Shown piece after piece: positions 39,538 to 47,442 of a DNA stretch of 64,000 bases. The stretch covers positions 124,001-188,000 of the IMG/VR virus record IMGVR_UViG_3300048997_000130; one strand, given 5' to 3'. Numbering within the stretch: the first letter of the stretch is position 1; every line of letters begins with the position of its first letter. The position numbers were made by a program, and so were the translations under genes. The DNA is from a virus. The notes beneath the pieces were generated by a model. The model was not told the DNA's origin. It searched no databases and was given only the letters and a program-made list of their open reading frames with translations.

Positions 39538-39966
39538 ATGCGGAAGAGTCTGGCTTCCAATCGAACATATGGATATGAAGCAATCATGATCGCTGCTTAT
39601 TCATGGTGGTCATCTGTAAATCCTTTAGTTTTAGACATCATTGATACGACGGATTTAAAAACTAATTCATTAAGCCGAGTCAATGATGCTCTTGGACGAG
39701 ATTTTGACGAGATTTTATGTTTATATGATAGAATAGCCAAATTTTGGACCGATGTTCGGAATATTCCTGCTCTTAAATATATGATTGAAGAGGCTGTTCG
39801 GGATTGGAAAGTTCCAGAGCCCGGGTTCCGTGTTCCTAAAGCTAAAAATTTTTTGTCGAATTTAGTGTTTGAAGAAGCCGGTCAAAAATTGAAAGATTCT
39901 AGGCTCATTGACCAATATTTAGTTCAGCAGAAAAAGAATCGTAAATCATCAAATATCTCGATGTAA
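39538..39966 (+). CDS. hypothetical helical protein, 142 aa
   Basis: MRKSLASNRTYGYEAIMIAA; SSVNPLVLDIIDTTDLKTNS; FDEILCLYDRIAKFWTDVRN; basic end VQQKKNRKSSNISM. Helical throughout with a basic tail that could bind nucleic acid. No similarity recognised. Confidence 0.65.
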   Translation: MRKSLASNRTYGYEAIMIAAYSWWSSVNPLVLDIIDTTDLKTNSLSRVNDALGRDFDEILCLYDRIAKFWTDVRNIPALKYMIEEAVRDWKVPEPGFRVPKAKNFLSNLVFEEAGQKLKDSRLIDQYLVQQKKNRKSSNISM

Positions 39967-39974
39967 TTTCAAAA

Positions 39975-40730
39975 ATGGGCTCAGATATTGAGGAATTTAC
40001 ATTTGATTATGAAGCTGCAAAGTCAGGGAATCCTATTACTCCGATTAGAGAGTATGACGAATTTGTCACATGGAGCAAACATAAAATAAAAAAATCGATA
40101 ATTGAAGATCAATGGCAATATTTGAGCCATTCGTTTTTCCAATTGTTCGAGAATCAATTTCGTGTGAATTTTAATCTTAAAAAAGTTGAATTCAATGATG
40201 ATAAGACGCGTGTGATAGGGACTGTGCATATAACGATTCAATCTATTGCTCAGTTATTTACATTCGATATGGTATTATTTTGTAATGCTGGGATGCTAGC
40301 ATCCCAAATATATCTTAATAATGCACCAATTTTATTTCGTAAGGTTTTGCAAACCACTATTTATCTACAATATCTATCTAAAATCGATGCAATGATTGAT
40401 TTCCAAGGTATTCCGAACATCAAAATTGTACATGTTGTTTCGGACGAAGGAAATTCTGAACAATCCGTTATTATTCAGAATATCTTTAAGAATATTGTTC
40501 GGTATGATAATGAAGGAATTTGGTCCAGGCATTTAAATGACTGGACGTCCCAATTTATGAATTGGATAAACAATCAATATGTAGATGAGTATAAAGCCCG
40601 TATCTATAAATTCGGAAGAAAAATCTTGCTTCGGAATTTGAGGCCTATCGTATCCGCTTGTAAATTGTCTCGTGAAGATATTCATAATATTATCGATGAA
40701 TTCTATATCCAAGACGTCATGAAATCGTAG
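39975..40730 (+). CDS. C-tail family protein, longest member, 251 aa (QDVMKS end)
   Basis: MGSDIEEFTFDYEAAKSGNP; beta domain FRVNFNLKKVEFNDDKTRVI, TVHITIQSIAQLFTFDMVLF; helices HLNDWTSQFMNWINNQYVDE and ARIYKFGRKILLRNLRPIVS; end LSREDIHNIIDEFYIQDVMKS. The end shares Y-I-Q-D-V-M with R-I-Q-D-V-M of the 6178 protein. Directly upstream of the ATPase gene. Confidence 0.8.
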   Translation: MGSDIEEFTFDYEAAKSGNPITPIREYDEFVTWSKHKIKKSIIEDQWQYLSHSFFQLFENQFRVNFNLKKVEFNDDKTRVIGTVHITIQSIAQLFTFDMVLFCNAGMLASQIYLNNAPILFRKVLQTTIYLQYLSKIDAMIDFQGIPNIKIVHVVSDEGNSEQSVIIQNIFKNIVRYDNEGIWSRHLNDWTSQFMNWINNQYVDEYKARIYKFGRKILLRNLRPIVSACKLSREDIHNIIDEFYIQDVMKS

Positions 40731-40797
40731 TTCTTATAATATTCCGTAAATGTTTGAATGAATTTTTTAATGTGGTTTGAAGGAGATACTGAATAAA

Positions 40798-41970
40798 ATG
40801 GCTTTGTTGAATGGCGTTCCCGAATGTGATCAAGAGACTTTGCAAACCCTAATGCGTTTTTCGATTGTTGGCGGTACCAACCTCATGGTTTTTGGTTCGG
40901 CCGGCATTGGGAAGACCGAAATGGGATTCCAATCCTGCGCATCCAATATTCGTCCGGTTGAACTTGGTGAAATTGAGAACCAAGGTAAAGATGATGGTAA
41001 GGGTGCATATGATTATATCTATTTGAATTTGTCAGTGCTTGAAGCTCCCGATTTGATGGGTCTTCCAAGGCTCACTGAAGACGGTAAAAAGTCCACTTAT
41101 GCTTTGCCTGAAAAATTCCCGTTGTTCGGGGAAGATAGACCAAAAGTGCTTATCGTGGACGAACTCGATAAGGCGAAGCCTGAACTCCAGAATCCGATGC
41201 TCGAACTTTTCCAGTTCCGTTCTGTCAATGGCACCCGATTGAATATTCAATCGGTAATTGCAACTGGCAATTTGCCGGATGAAAACGCATTCAGTCAGCC
41301 GTTGTCCCACGCACTGATGAATCGCTGCATGGTGTATAGGGTGACGCATTCATTCGATGCATGGCAAAAATGGGCAGCAGGCAAGGTGCATCCGCTCATT
41401 GTTGGATTTCTGTCGCGCAATACAGACTATCTACTCAAGAAGGCTCCGTCTGGAGACGACACTGCATATTGTCATCCTAGTCCTCGTTCTTGGACTTTGG
41501 CTGGTCAAGACTTGGATATGGCATCAGCTGTAGCACCTGTGGAGTTCCAATCTTTGTTGGTTTCTGGCCGAGTTGGACAGGAAGCATCTGTCAAGTTTCG
41601 AGTATGGCTGGATCATTATCGTCATATTTCTCCAGTCATCGACTCAATTGTCCGCGACGGAAAAATCCCGTCGTCTGATCAACTCAATTCTATCGATAGG
41701 ATTTTCGTATGTGCAATTGCTGGATCGGATGCTATTATGGAAGCATGTCGCAAGGCTGGCTCTGCCAAGAATCAATCCGCAGCACATCAAGAAGTCCATA
41801 AGGTGACGGACAACGTCATGCGCTGGATGGGAACGCTTCCATCAGAGATCGCCATTGGATCGGTCAAGTCTGTGCTCAATATGGATATGATAACCAAATA
41901 TCAACTTATGAAGGTCAAGTCGTTCATGGACGTCTATCTCAAGATCCGCAAGGCGATGAATAAAGAATAA
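40798..41970 (+). CDS. MoxR-type AAA+ ATPase, 390 aa
   Basis: Walker A GSAGIGKT (residues 33-40), Walker B KVLIVDELDKA (~125), sensor-1 region VIATGNLPDENAF and the arginine-bearing LMNRCMVYRV are all in place for a MoxR/RavA-like ATPase. AAGGAG lies 12 bases before the ATG at 40798. These ATPases act as chaperones on a partner with a VWA domain; that partner is encoded at 45277. The pair is frequent in large phages and bacteria. GC-richer, as for a conserved core gene. Confidence 0.88.
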   Translation: MALLNGVPECDQETLQTLMRFSIVGGTNLMVFGSAGIGKTEMGFQSCASNIRPVELGEIENQGKDDGKGAYDYIYLNLSVLEAPDLMGLPRLTEDGKKSTYALPEKFPLFGEDRPKVLIVDELDKAKPELQNPMLELFQFRSVNGTRLNIQSVIATGNLPDENAFSQPLSHALMNRCMVYRVTHSFDAWQKWAAGKVHPLIVGFLSRNTDYLLKKAPSGDDTAYCHPSPRSWTLAGQDLDMASAVAPVEFQSLLVSGRVGQEASVKFRVWLDHYRHISPVIDSIVRDGKIPSSDQLNSIDRIFVCAIAGSDAIMEACRKAGSAKNQSAAHQEVHKVTDNVMRWMGTLPSEIAIGSVKSVLNMDMITKYQLMKVKSFMDVYLKIRKAMNKE

Positions 41971-41974
41971 ATCG

Positions 41975-42547
41975 ATGGCTATCAAAAAGACCGTCAAACG
42001 CAGGACCGTTATTGTTGATTTGGATATTTTCAACGAAATATTAAGGGCTTTCGGACAGGCTCCTGTGAATCCACAATTTGAAGCCCAATATGTGGTAGAT
42101 GATAGATCGAGCTTTGGCCAGAATCTTCGAAATTTGGCCATAGATTTGCGAAAATTTCGGATCGAATTGAATTCAAAACTTCAAATTTGGGCTTATGATT
42201 TTTCTCCATTATCTATTGAGTCTATTGCACACATCATTAATGCAACCTCGCAAATACGAGAGCCTCCATCATTCGAAAAATTAGTGACTGACATATTTGC
42301 TCGTCTTAAGGGATTTGGTCAAATGATTCCTGCCGTTCGACTTGAATCATATCATGATCAATTTAAAGCAACTCTTATGGGTAATAAAGTAAAGCAACTT
42401 ATGCCTCTTCCACCCAGAATGGGCGGCGGATATAGGGACGCTGATACAGAATCCGATTCCGAATATGTAGATATGGATTCTACATATGGTGATTCTATTA
42501 CGAACGCATTAACTAAATTGAAATTGCCAATAGAATCTTCCAAGTGA
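41975..42547 (+). CDS. hypothetical protein, 190 aa, co-transcribed with the ATPase
   Basis: Four bases after the ATPase stop. A basic start (MAIKKTVKRRTVIVDLDIFN), helical middle (QNLRNLAIDLRKFRIELNSK) and acidic, Asp/Ser-rich end (YRDADTESDSEYVDMDSTYG). The tight spacing suggests a role with the MoxR/VWA pair, for example as substrate or adaptor. No family recognised. Confidence 0.7.
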   Translation: MAIKKTVKRRTVIVDLDIFNEILRAFGQAPVNPQFEAQYVVDDRSSFGQNLRNLAIDLRKFRIELNSKLQIWAYDFSPLSIESIAHIINATSQIREPPSFEKLVTDIFARLKGFGQMIPAVRLESYHDQFKATLMGNKVKQLMPLPPRMGGGYRDADTESDSEYVDMDSTYGDSITNALTKLKLPIESSK

Positions 42548-42571
42548 TACTACGAATCTAGGAGTGGACTA

Positions 42572-42901
42572 ATGATATTTATGGTTGATACTGGAAATCA
42601 CGTGTCGGTAATTACCGCAGAGACGTCCGATAAGGCTTTAGAGAGTCTTAAGGAGATTTTTCCGGCATTGCTTCATCGTGGATATACTATTAAACCCGTG
42701 CAATATGCTCAATATGAAACCAAAATATTTGATTCTAAAGATAGCGTTGAATATAAACAACTTGTTCAAAAATTGTCTGATGTGAATGATGAAAATATAA
42801 CGCTTCGAGCCCAAGTATCCACGATCCAGTTCCAATTGGAGAAAATTCGAAACATTGTTAATGCTGGACCCGATTTATTCGTTACGGCGAATCAAAGTTA
42901 A
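42572..42901 (+). CDS. hypothetical protein with coiled coil, 109 aa
   Basis: MIFMVDTGNHVSVITAETSD; SLKEIFPALLHRGYTIKPVQ; VQKLSDVNDENITLRAQVST continuing IQFQLEKIRNI, a regular coiled coil (residues ~65-98). TAGGAGTGGACTAATG provides a good ribosome-binding site. Its end overlaps the next gene in another frame. Confidence 0.65.
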   Translation: MIFMVDTGNHVSVITAETSDKALESLKEIFPALLHRGYTIKPVQYAQYETKIFDSKDSVEYKQLVQKLSDVNDENITLRAQVSTIQFQLEKIRNIVNAGPDLFVTANQS

Positions 42902-43091
42902 TTTGAACTTACGTAGTTTGCAACAAAGCATTGACATTAATGCTCTGGATATAGATAATTTGAATTCATATCTGGTTCGACTGCAGCGTCGATTGAACTG
43001 GTTACAATTCGTTCTGTTTATTGTTGTGATGTTGATTATTGGATTTGCAACTATCTCAATCATCTGTCATATATGTCCATCCAATATGTAA
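42861..43091 (+). CDS. membrane-anchored helical protein, 76 aa
   Basis: MLDPIYSLRRIKVNLNLRSL; SIDINALDIDNLNSYLVRLQ; then a membrane helix near the end (LQFVLFIVVMLIIGFATISI, residues ~50-69) and CHICPSNM. A C-terminally anchored protein with a helical cytosolic part. The start is uncertain (overlap with the coiled-coil gene). Overlaps the macro-domain start by 19 bases. Confidence 0.55.
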   Translation: MLDPIYSLRRIKVNLNLRSLQQSIDINALDIDNLNSYLVRLQRRLNWLQFVLFIVVMLIIGFATISIICHICPSNM

Positions 43092-43576
43092 TCGGTGACG
43101 CTACTCATCCTATTGGGACTGGAATTCGAATCATTGCGCACGTCGTCAATCATTTGGGCGGATGGGGTAAAGGATTCGTTTTATCACTTTCGCAACGCTG
43201 GCCGGAACCTGAAGCCAAATATCGAGATTGGCACAGAACCGGCAAAGCCAAATGTGGAAGTTTCTTGTTCGGAAATGTGCAATTCGTCTCAGTTCAACAT
43301 CATCTTAATTCGAACGGTTTGATTGTTGCCAATATGTTGGCTCAATATGGATATTATAATCAGTATAAACCATATATTATTCCGCTCCGTTATGATGCTT
43401 TGAAAGCATGTCTTTCCAAAGTATCAATATTTGCTCGTGTTAATCAAGCGAGCGTACATATGGGTCGAATCGGATGCGGACTCGGTGGAGGCAAATGGGA
43501 ACTTGTTGAGCCCATTATTCAATCTGAACTCATTGAACAGCAAGTTCCGGTAATCATATATGATTTGCCTCAATAA
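43073..43576 (+). CDS. macro-domain protein (ADP-ribose-1''-phosphatase-like), 167 aa
   Basis: YVIGDATHPIGTGIRIIAHV then NHLGGWGKGFVLSLSQRW is the first macro-domain motif (GDAT..., N..GxWGxGF), and VHMGRIGCGLGGGKWELVEP the second Gly-rich loop. Together they form the ADP-ribose pocket, in the form seen in Poa1p-like phosphatases that hydrolyse ADP-ribose-1''-phosphate, a product of tRNA splicing or RNA repair, or reverse ADP-ribosylation. In a phage it may counter ADP-ribosylating defence or recycle NAD products. Length is normal for the domain alone. Confidence 0.88.
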   Translation: MSIQYVIGDATHPIGTGIRIIAHVVNHLGGWGKGFVLSLSQRWPEPEAKYRDWHRTGKAKCGSFLFGNVQFVSVQHHLNSNGLIVANMLAQYGYYNQYKPYIIPLRYDALKACLSKVSIFARVNQASVHMGRIGCGLGGGKWELVEPIIQSELIEQQVPVIIYDLPQ

Positions 43577-43615
43577 GACTTAGGACTGAGTGTAATTTTA
43601 GGAAAAGGAATTCAA

Positions 43616-44143
43616 ATGAAAACGACTAAAGAATGGTGGCAAGAGACTCGCGATGATTCAACGAAACTGCATGCATGGCTCCGGCGACAGTATGTTGGGG
43701 AACTCGCAGCTGTAAATCTACTGTCTGAATTGCTCATCCGATTTGGTTCAGAAATGACCAATCAACAATGGGGTAATATTTATAAAATTATGCAGCAAGA
43801 AGCTCTGCATGGTAGTTGGATGAAGGATTTACTAGATGTTCGTGGCATAAAACCTGAACCGAATGCGTCAGCTACGCGTAGATATTGGAATGAAGTATTG
43901 CCGGCTGTCAATTCATTTGCAAAGGCTGTTGCTGCCGCGTTCCATGCGGAACACATGAGACTTGCGAGAATACGCGAAATTGCAGATGATAATCAAGCCC
44001 CGGCGGATATTCGCGCTGCGTTCCAACGTATCTTGCCGCACGAGGAATGGCACGAACTTGCATTTTCAGAAATGAAAGGCGATGTCACTCTCACAGAATC
44101 CCATGAGAAGGGACTCCAAGCACTCAATTTGGTGATGGTTTAA
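43616..44143 (+). CDS. ferritin-like di-iron protein, 175 aa
   Basis: Four helices carry the expected ligands: E29 (YVGELAAVN), E62/H65 (QQEALHGSW), E112/H113 (FHAEHMRLA) and E143/H146 (HEEWHELAF). This ExxH pattern repeated on a four-helix bundle is typical of ferritin-like oxidases/hydroxylases. The substrate is unknown. AGGAAAAGG is close upstream of the ATG. GC-richer than the tail genes. Confidence 0.75.
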   Translation: MKTTKEWWQETRDDSTKLHAWLRRQYVGELAAVNLLSELLIRFGSEMTNQQWGNIYKIMQQEALHGSWMKDLLDVRGIKPEPNASATRRYWNEVLPAVNSFAKAVAAAFHAEHMRLARIREIADDNQAPADIRAAFQRILPHEEWHELAFSEMKGDVTLTESHEKGLQALNLVMV

Positions 44144-44152
44144 TATTTATCT

Positions 44153-44776
44153 ATGACTCGATTGCTTGCATTACTAGATAATCCCAATTCTAGATCATTC
44201 GGAATGGTTCCCATCGTAGTATCGATGAATGATGAACTGCGTGTGCTTGGCTTATCTCAAGCGTCCAAACATCGTGCTCATAAATTGGATATTGAACAAC
44301 TTCATAAATTGATTCGCGCAAATCATGCTAGGCATTTGGATTTGGATGGAATCCCAGACAACTTGTCTGACGACACAGTAGCATTGTGGCTCGGTTCGTT
44401 ATTTCTTATGTCAGCGGAAAATATTGATTTGGTTCCAGAACCAATTCCTGAATCTGGAGTCGGATTCCGAGTATTCGGTGGATATGTGCTATTAAGATCG
44501 GCCAAAGAATCTTACGAATTATTGGAAAATTGGATCATATGGGCCTTCCGTAGATTCAATTTTGAAAGGAACATTTTTACTAAAACCATCATCGCGGGTC
44601 TCATGAATTGGACTCTTCCGAACAGACCGGAAACTTTGGCTGCACTTTGGGCAACTTCTAACGATCCTAGTAAGGAATTATCCCATCAAATTAGGGTTTT
44701 TGCCCAAGATCAATCAAAAGATGAACTTTTAGAATCACATATGAATTTGCTTGCATCCGCTGATTATAATTTTTAA
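44153..44776 (+). CDS. hypothetical protein, 207 aa
   Basis: MTRLLALLDNPNSRSFGMVP; RAHKLDIEQLHKLIRANHAR; a beta part FRVFGGYVLLRSAKESYELL; helices NIFTKTIIAGLMNWTLPNRP. It sits between the ferritin-like gene and the VWA region; no family recognised. Confidence 0.7.
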   Translation: MTRLLALLDNPNSRSFGMVPIVVSMNDELRVLGLSQASKHRAHKLDIEQLHKLIRANHARHLDLDGIPDNLSDDTVALWLGSLFLMSAENIDLVPEPIPESGVGFRVFGGYVLLRSAKESYELLENWIIWAFRRFNFERNIFTKTIIAGLMNWTLPNRPETLAALWATSNDPSKELSHQIRVFAQDQSKDELLESHMNLLASADYNF

Positions 44777-44810
44777 AATCATAACTAAATGATAAGAGGG
44801 AGGAATTAAG

Positions 44811-45194
44811 ATGGATTATGTAACATTTTTGACTAAGATTATAGAAGAAGGGACTAATGCGGTTCGCCGTTCATATATCGGGCAACCGATGAAACTGGAA
44901 GGTTCTTTACAAGGCTTTGAAATTTGCCGTGATAAATCTCCAAATGAGATAGCTTCTTTGTTGGAAAAAGCCCGGAAAAACACCAAAGAAGCCCGACATG
45001 ATATATCTCCTGCATATTGGAAGGTTCGACATATTGAACTCCAAATTGAATGGGTCGCCAATTGTATTAGTGCAGCATATTTCCAATCTAATATTAATCA
45101 GATTGTTCGGCCGACTGCAAGAGCTTATATGAGAGTGGCTTCTATTTTAGGAACATCTGCGATAAATTCATCCGGATACGATCTTACTAATTGA
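44811..45194 (+). CDS. hypothetical helical protein, 127 aa
   Basis: GAGGGAGGAATTAAG gives one of the strongest ribosome-binding sites in the window. MDYVTFLTKIIEEGTNAVRR; NEIASLLEKARKNTKEARHD; EWVANCISAAYFQSNINQIV. Helical bundle, high expression suggested by the leader. Unknown. Confidence 0.7.
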   Translation: MDYVTFLTKIIEEGTNAVRRSYIGQPMKLEGSLQGFEICRDKSPNEIASLLEKARKNTKEARHDISPAYWKVRHIELQIEWVANCISAAYFQSNINQIVRPTARAYMRVASILGTSAINSSGYDLTN

Positions 45195-45276
45195 TGCATC
45201 TCGCCAGAACATCTATTCGGAAATGTACCATCCGATTTTTTAATTGAGAGTGCAATTCCATCCCGAGATAAAATAA

Positions 45277-46830
45277 ATGACTAACTTTGGTGCCCGTCTA
45301 GTTGATCCTAATAATCTGGTAAGTTCAGCCAAACTTCGGGAACTCAATACGAAGATTTCAGATTGTTTGACTAGGCTATATCGCAAACCCGATAACGGTG
45401 GGAATCCTTTTCTATTCAGTTATTCGGCTCCTAAGCCTCATATTTTGGCGGCTGATAAGAAACTTGCGAAACATATCAAAGATACCGAAGGTCGTGAAGT
45501 CTCGGCTACTATGCCGGTTCCGACTGCTGCCACTGATGGTCATAGCTATTATTGGCATCCAGAATTCTTGGAAAAATTGCTTATGGATGAAGTCTCGGTT
45601 GTCATGGGACATGAAAGTTACCATATTATTTTGTTTCATCCAGAACGCATGCGTTTTGCTATGAAGCGTATCGCCAATATTGCATTCGATTATGTTGTCA
45701 ACGCTTTACTCGAGAAAGATCATGTTGACACTCATCGCAAAGGTAAACTCTGGGGAGGTAATCTTGGGAAACCGCTTCTTCTAAAAGATTTCCTAGATCA
45801 TATTGACGGGATAACGGACGTGTTCAAAGTCCCGACGGACAATGGACTAGAAGTGCCGATATCGAAAGATGAAGCTCGGATTTTTGTTGACATTAGCCTG
45901 TTTGGACGATCGCCTGAATCGATTTATGACGAAATCATGCGGCATTGGGAGAAGAGTCCTCGAAAATGCTCTGAATGCGGTTCTTTGACTCTAAATCCTC
46001 AGACTCGCAAACCTTATCCGCCCGGTCCGTGTACCGATCGCCCAGATTGCTTGCATGGTGGACTATGTTGTCCTGGATGTGGCCGACAATTAAATCCATC
46101 TTGCAATGATGGATCTTGCAATGATGGAATCCCATTTCCATTGGACAGTCACATTGACGCCAAGATGAATAAACAAGAAATCCAAGCGGACGTTGTACGA
46201 GCGGCTCAAATGACGCAGTCAATGCGTGGCACTGTTCCAGGAGCTATTTCCGAATATTTGGGCGAACTCGAGAATCCGACGCTCAAATTTACTGATTTGG
46301 TACGTAGTGCTTGTCTCCGAAAAGCACAAGAATCGGGCATGCAGAATGATTGGAAGAGGTTCCGACGCCGACTAATTGTTGCCAATCCCCGGCAGTATTT
46401 GCCTCGTCGTCACAACCATAAGCCGCGCTGGCTGTGTATGTTGGATACTTCAGGATCTATGAATGATGATGATCTGACGTACGCAGTATCTCAGATGCAA
46501 GTAATCAGCAACGGGCTTGATGGATATATCGTGCCTGTTGATGCTGAACCACATTGGGATTCGGTCACGCATGTGAAAAATGCTGTTGATTTGCGCCGGA
46601 CTAAAATCACTGGTCGTGGAGGAACAGTTTTCGATGATTTCTTTAAAGAATTCCCGAAAAAGCTTGGCATGGATTTCGATTGTTTGATAATCTGCACCGA
46701 CGGAGATTTTGGAATCATTCCAAATAATCTACGCCCGCCCATGGATTGTGTTTGGGTTTGTACTCGTCCAGTAAAAGAAGTCGTAGTCCCGTTTGGACGA
46801 GTAGCTCCGCTTCGACATGAGAGGGTATAA
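45277..46830 (+). CDS. VWA-like protein with metallopeptidase-like domain, 517 aa
   Basis: The N-terminal domain has MGHESYHIILFHPERM with H112-E113-x-x-H116, a zinc-peptidase-like motif; a Cys-rich insert (CSECGSLTL..., CCPGCGRQL, residues ~230-280) probably binds zinc; the C-terminal domain has LDTSGSMNDDD, the MIDAS metal site of VWA domains, and LIICTDGDFG. This is the architecture of DUF2201-type proteins that work with MoxR ATPases, here encoded at 40798. The complex probably remodels or cleaves a protein; the target is unknown. The next gene overlaps its stop by one base. Confidence 0.85.
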   Translation: MTNFGARLVDPNNLVSSAKLRELNTKISDCLTRLYRKPDNGGNPFLFSYSAPKPHILAADKKLAKHIKDTEGREVSATMPVPTAATDGHSYYWHPEFLEKLLMDEVSVVMGHESYHIILFHPERMRFAMKRIANIAFDYVVNALLEKDHVDTHRKGKLWGGNLGKPLLLKDFLDHIDGITDVFKVPTDNGLEVPISKDEARIFVDISLFGRSPESIYDEIMRHWEKSPRKCSECGSLTLNPQTRKPYPPGPCTDRPDCLHGGLCCPGCGRQLNPSCNDGSCNDGIPFPLDSHIDAKMNKQEIQADVVRAAQMTQSMRGTVPGAISEYLGELENPTLKFTDLVRSACLRKAQESGMQNDWKRFRRRLIVANPRQYLPRRHNHKPRWLCMLDTSGSMNDDDLTYAVSQMQVISNGLDGYIVPVDAEPHWDSVTHVKNAVDLRRTKITGRGGTVFDDFFKEFPKKLGMDFDCLIICTDGDFGIIPNNLRPPMDCVWVCTRPVKEVVVPFGRVAPLRHERV

Positions 46831-47159
46831 TGATTCACAGCGTTGCATATCTTTTCTTTATTTTGCTGTTGAATTATGTCATAATATATCTCATACGTCG
46901 TATTCAGGATTTATTGGTTATTCATGATTGGATTTCCGACAATCCAGCATTTATGTATTCAATATATGTTTTAGCTAGAGCCAGTTGCGTTGGTCATGTA
47001 ACCATTTCTGATATATCTGCTAGCATGATTGCAATTGAAAAACATACATTCTTACCGCATAATAAATTATTTTCATTCAAAAGAAATAGCATGATTTTAA
47101 GCTATATACTTGAAATGACAAAATCATATGATAAAACCCGGCGAACCACCTGTTGCTAG
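46830..47159 (+). CDS. membrane protein, 109 aa
   Basis: MIHSVAYLFFILLLNYVIIYLI is one membrane helix, followed by a basic charged part and a soluble helical region (AFMYSIYVLARASCVGHVTI). It ends KTRRTTCC. Overlaps the VWA stop at its start and the next gene by 32 bases at its end. Function unknown. Confidence 0.6.
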   Translation: MIHSVAYLFFILLLNYVIIYLIRRIQDLLVIHDWISDNPAFMYSIYVLARASCVGHVTISDISASMIAIEKHTFLPHNKLFSFKRNSMILSYILEMTKSYDKTRRTTCC

Positions 47160-47442
47160 CGATGCGACTAATGCTCAGTTAAAAAACTCGGAAGTCGAAG
47201 AAGACTACGCTGTAGTTGATCTGGGCGATACTGTTGTATATTCTTTAATTCATGACGCCCGACATAATCGACGATTTACAGGACTTCAAGAATCTAAATC
47301 ACGTTCCAAGCGTTATGCATTGAAACTTATGTCGGCAATCCAGCCGAATGATAGAATAGTTAGTGCTCCGCTCCGGAAGTCAGAAGCGTCAACCATGGTT
47401 GACGTTCTTAATAATGTTATCCGCGAAGTCATGGAAACTTAA
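47128..47442 (+). CDS. C-tail family protein, 104 aa (REVMET end)
   Basis: MIKPGEPPVASDATNAQLKN; acidic EVEEDYAVVDLGDTVVYSLI; basic RRFTGLQESKSRSKRYALKL; end STMVDVLNNVIREVMET. A body unlike the beta/coil members. It lies right behind the VWA operon and converges on the fibre gene with overlapping stops. Confidence 0.7.
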   Translation: MIKPGEPPVASDATNAQLKNSEVEEDYAVVDLGDTVVYSLIHDARHNRRFTGLQESKSRSKRYALKLMSAIQPNDRIVSAPLRKSEASTMVDVLNNVIREVMET

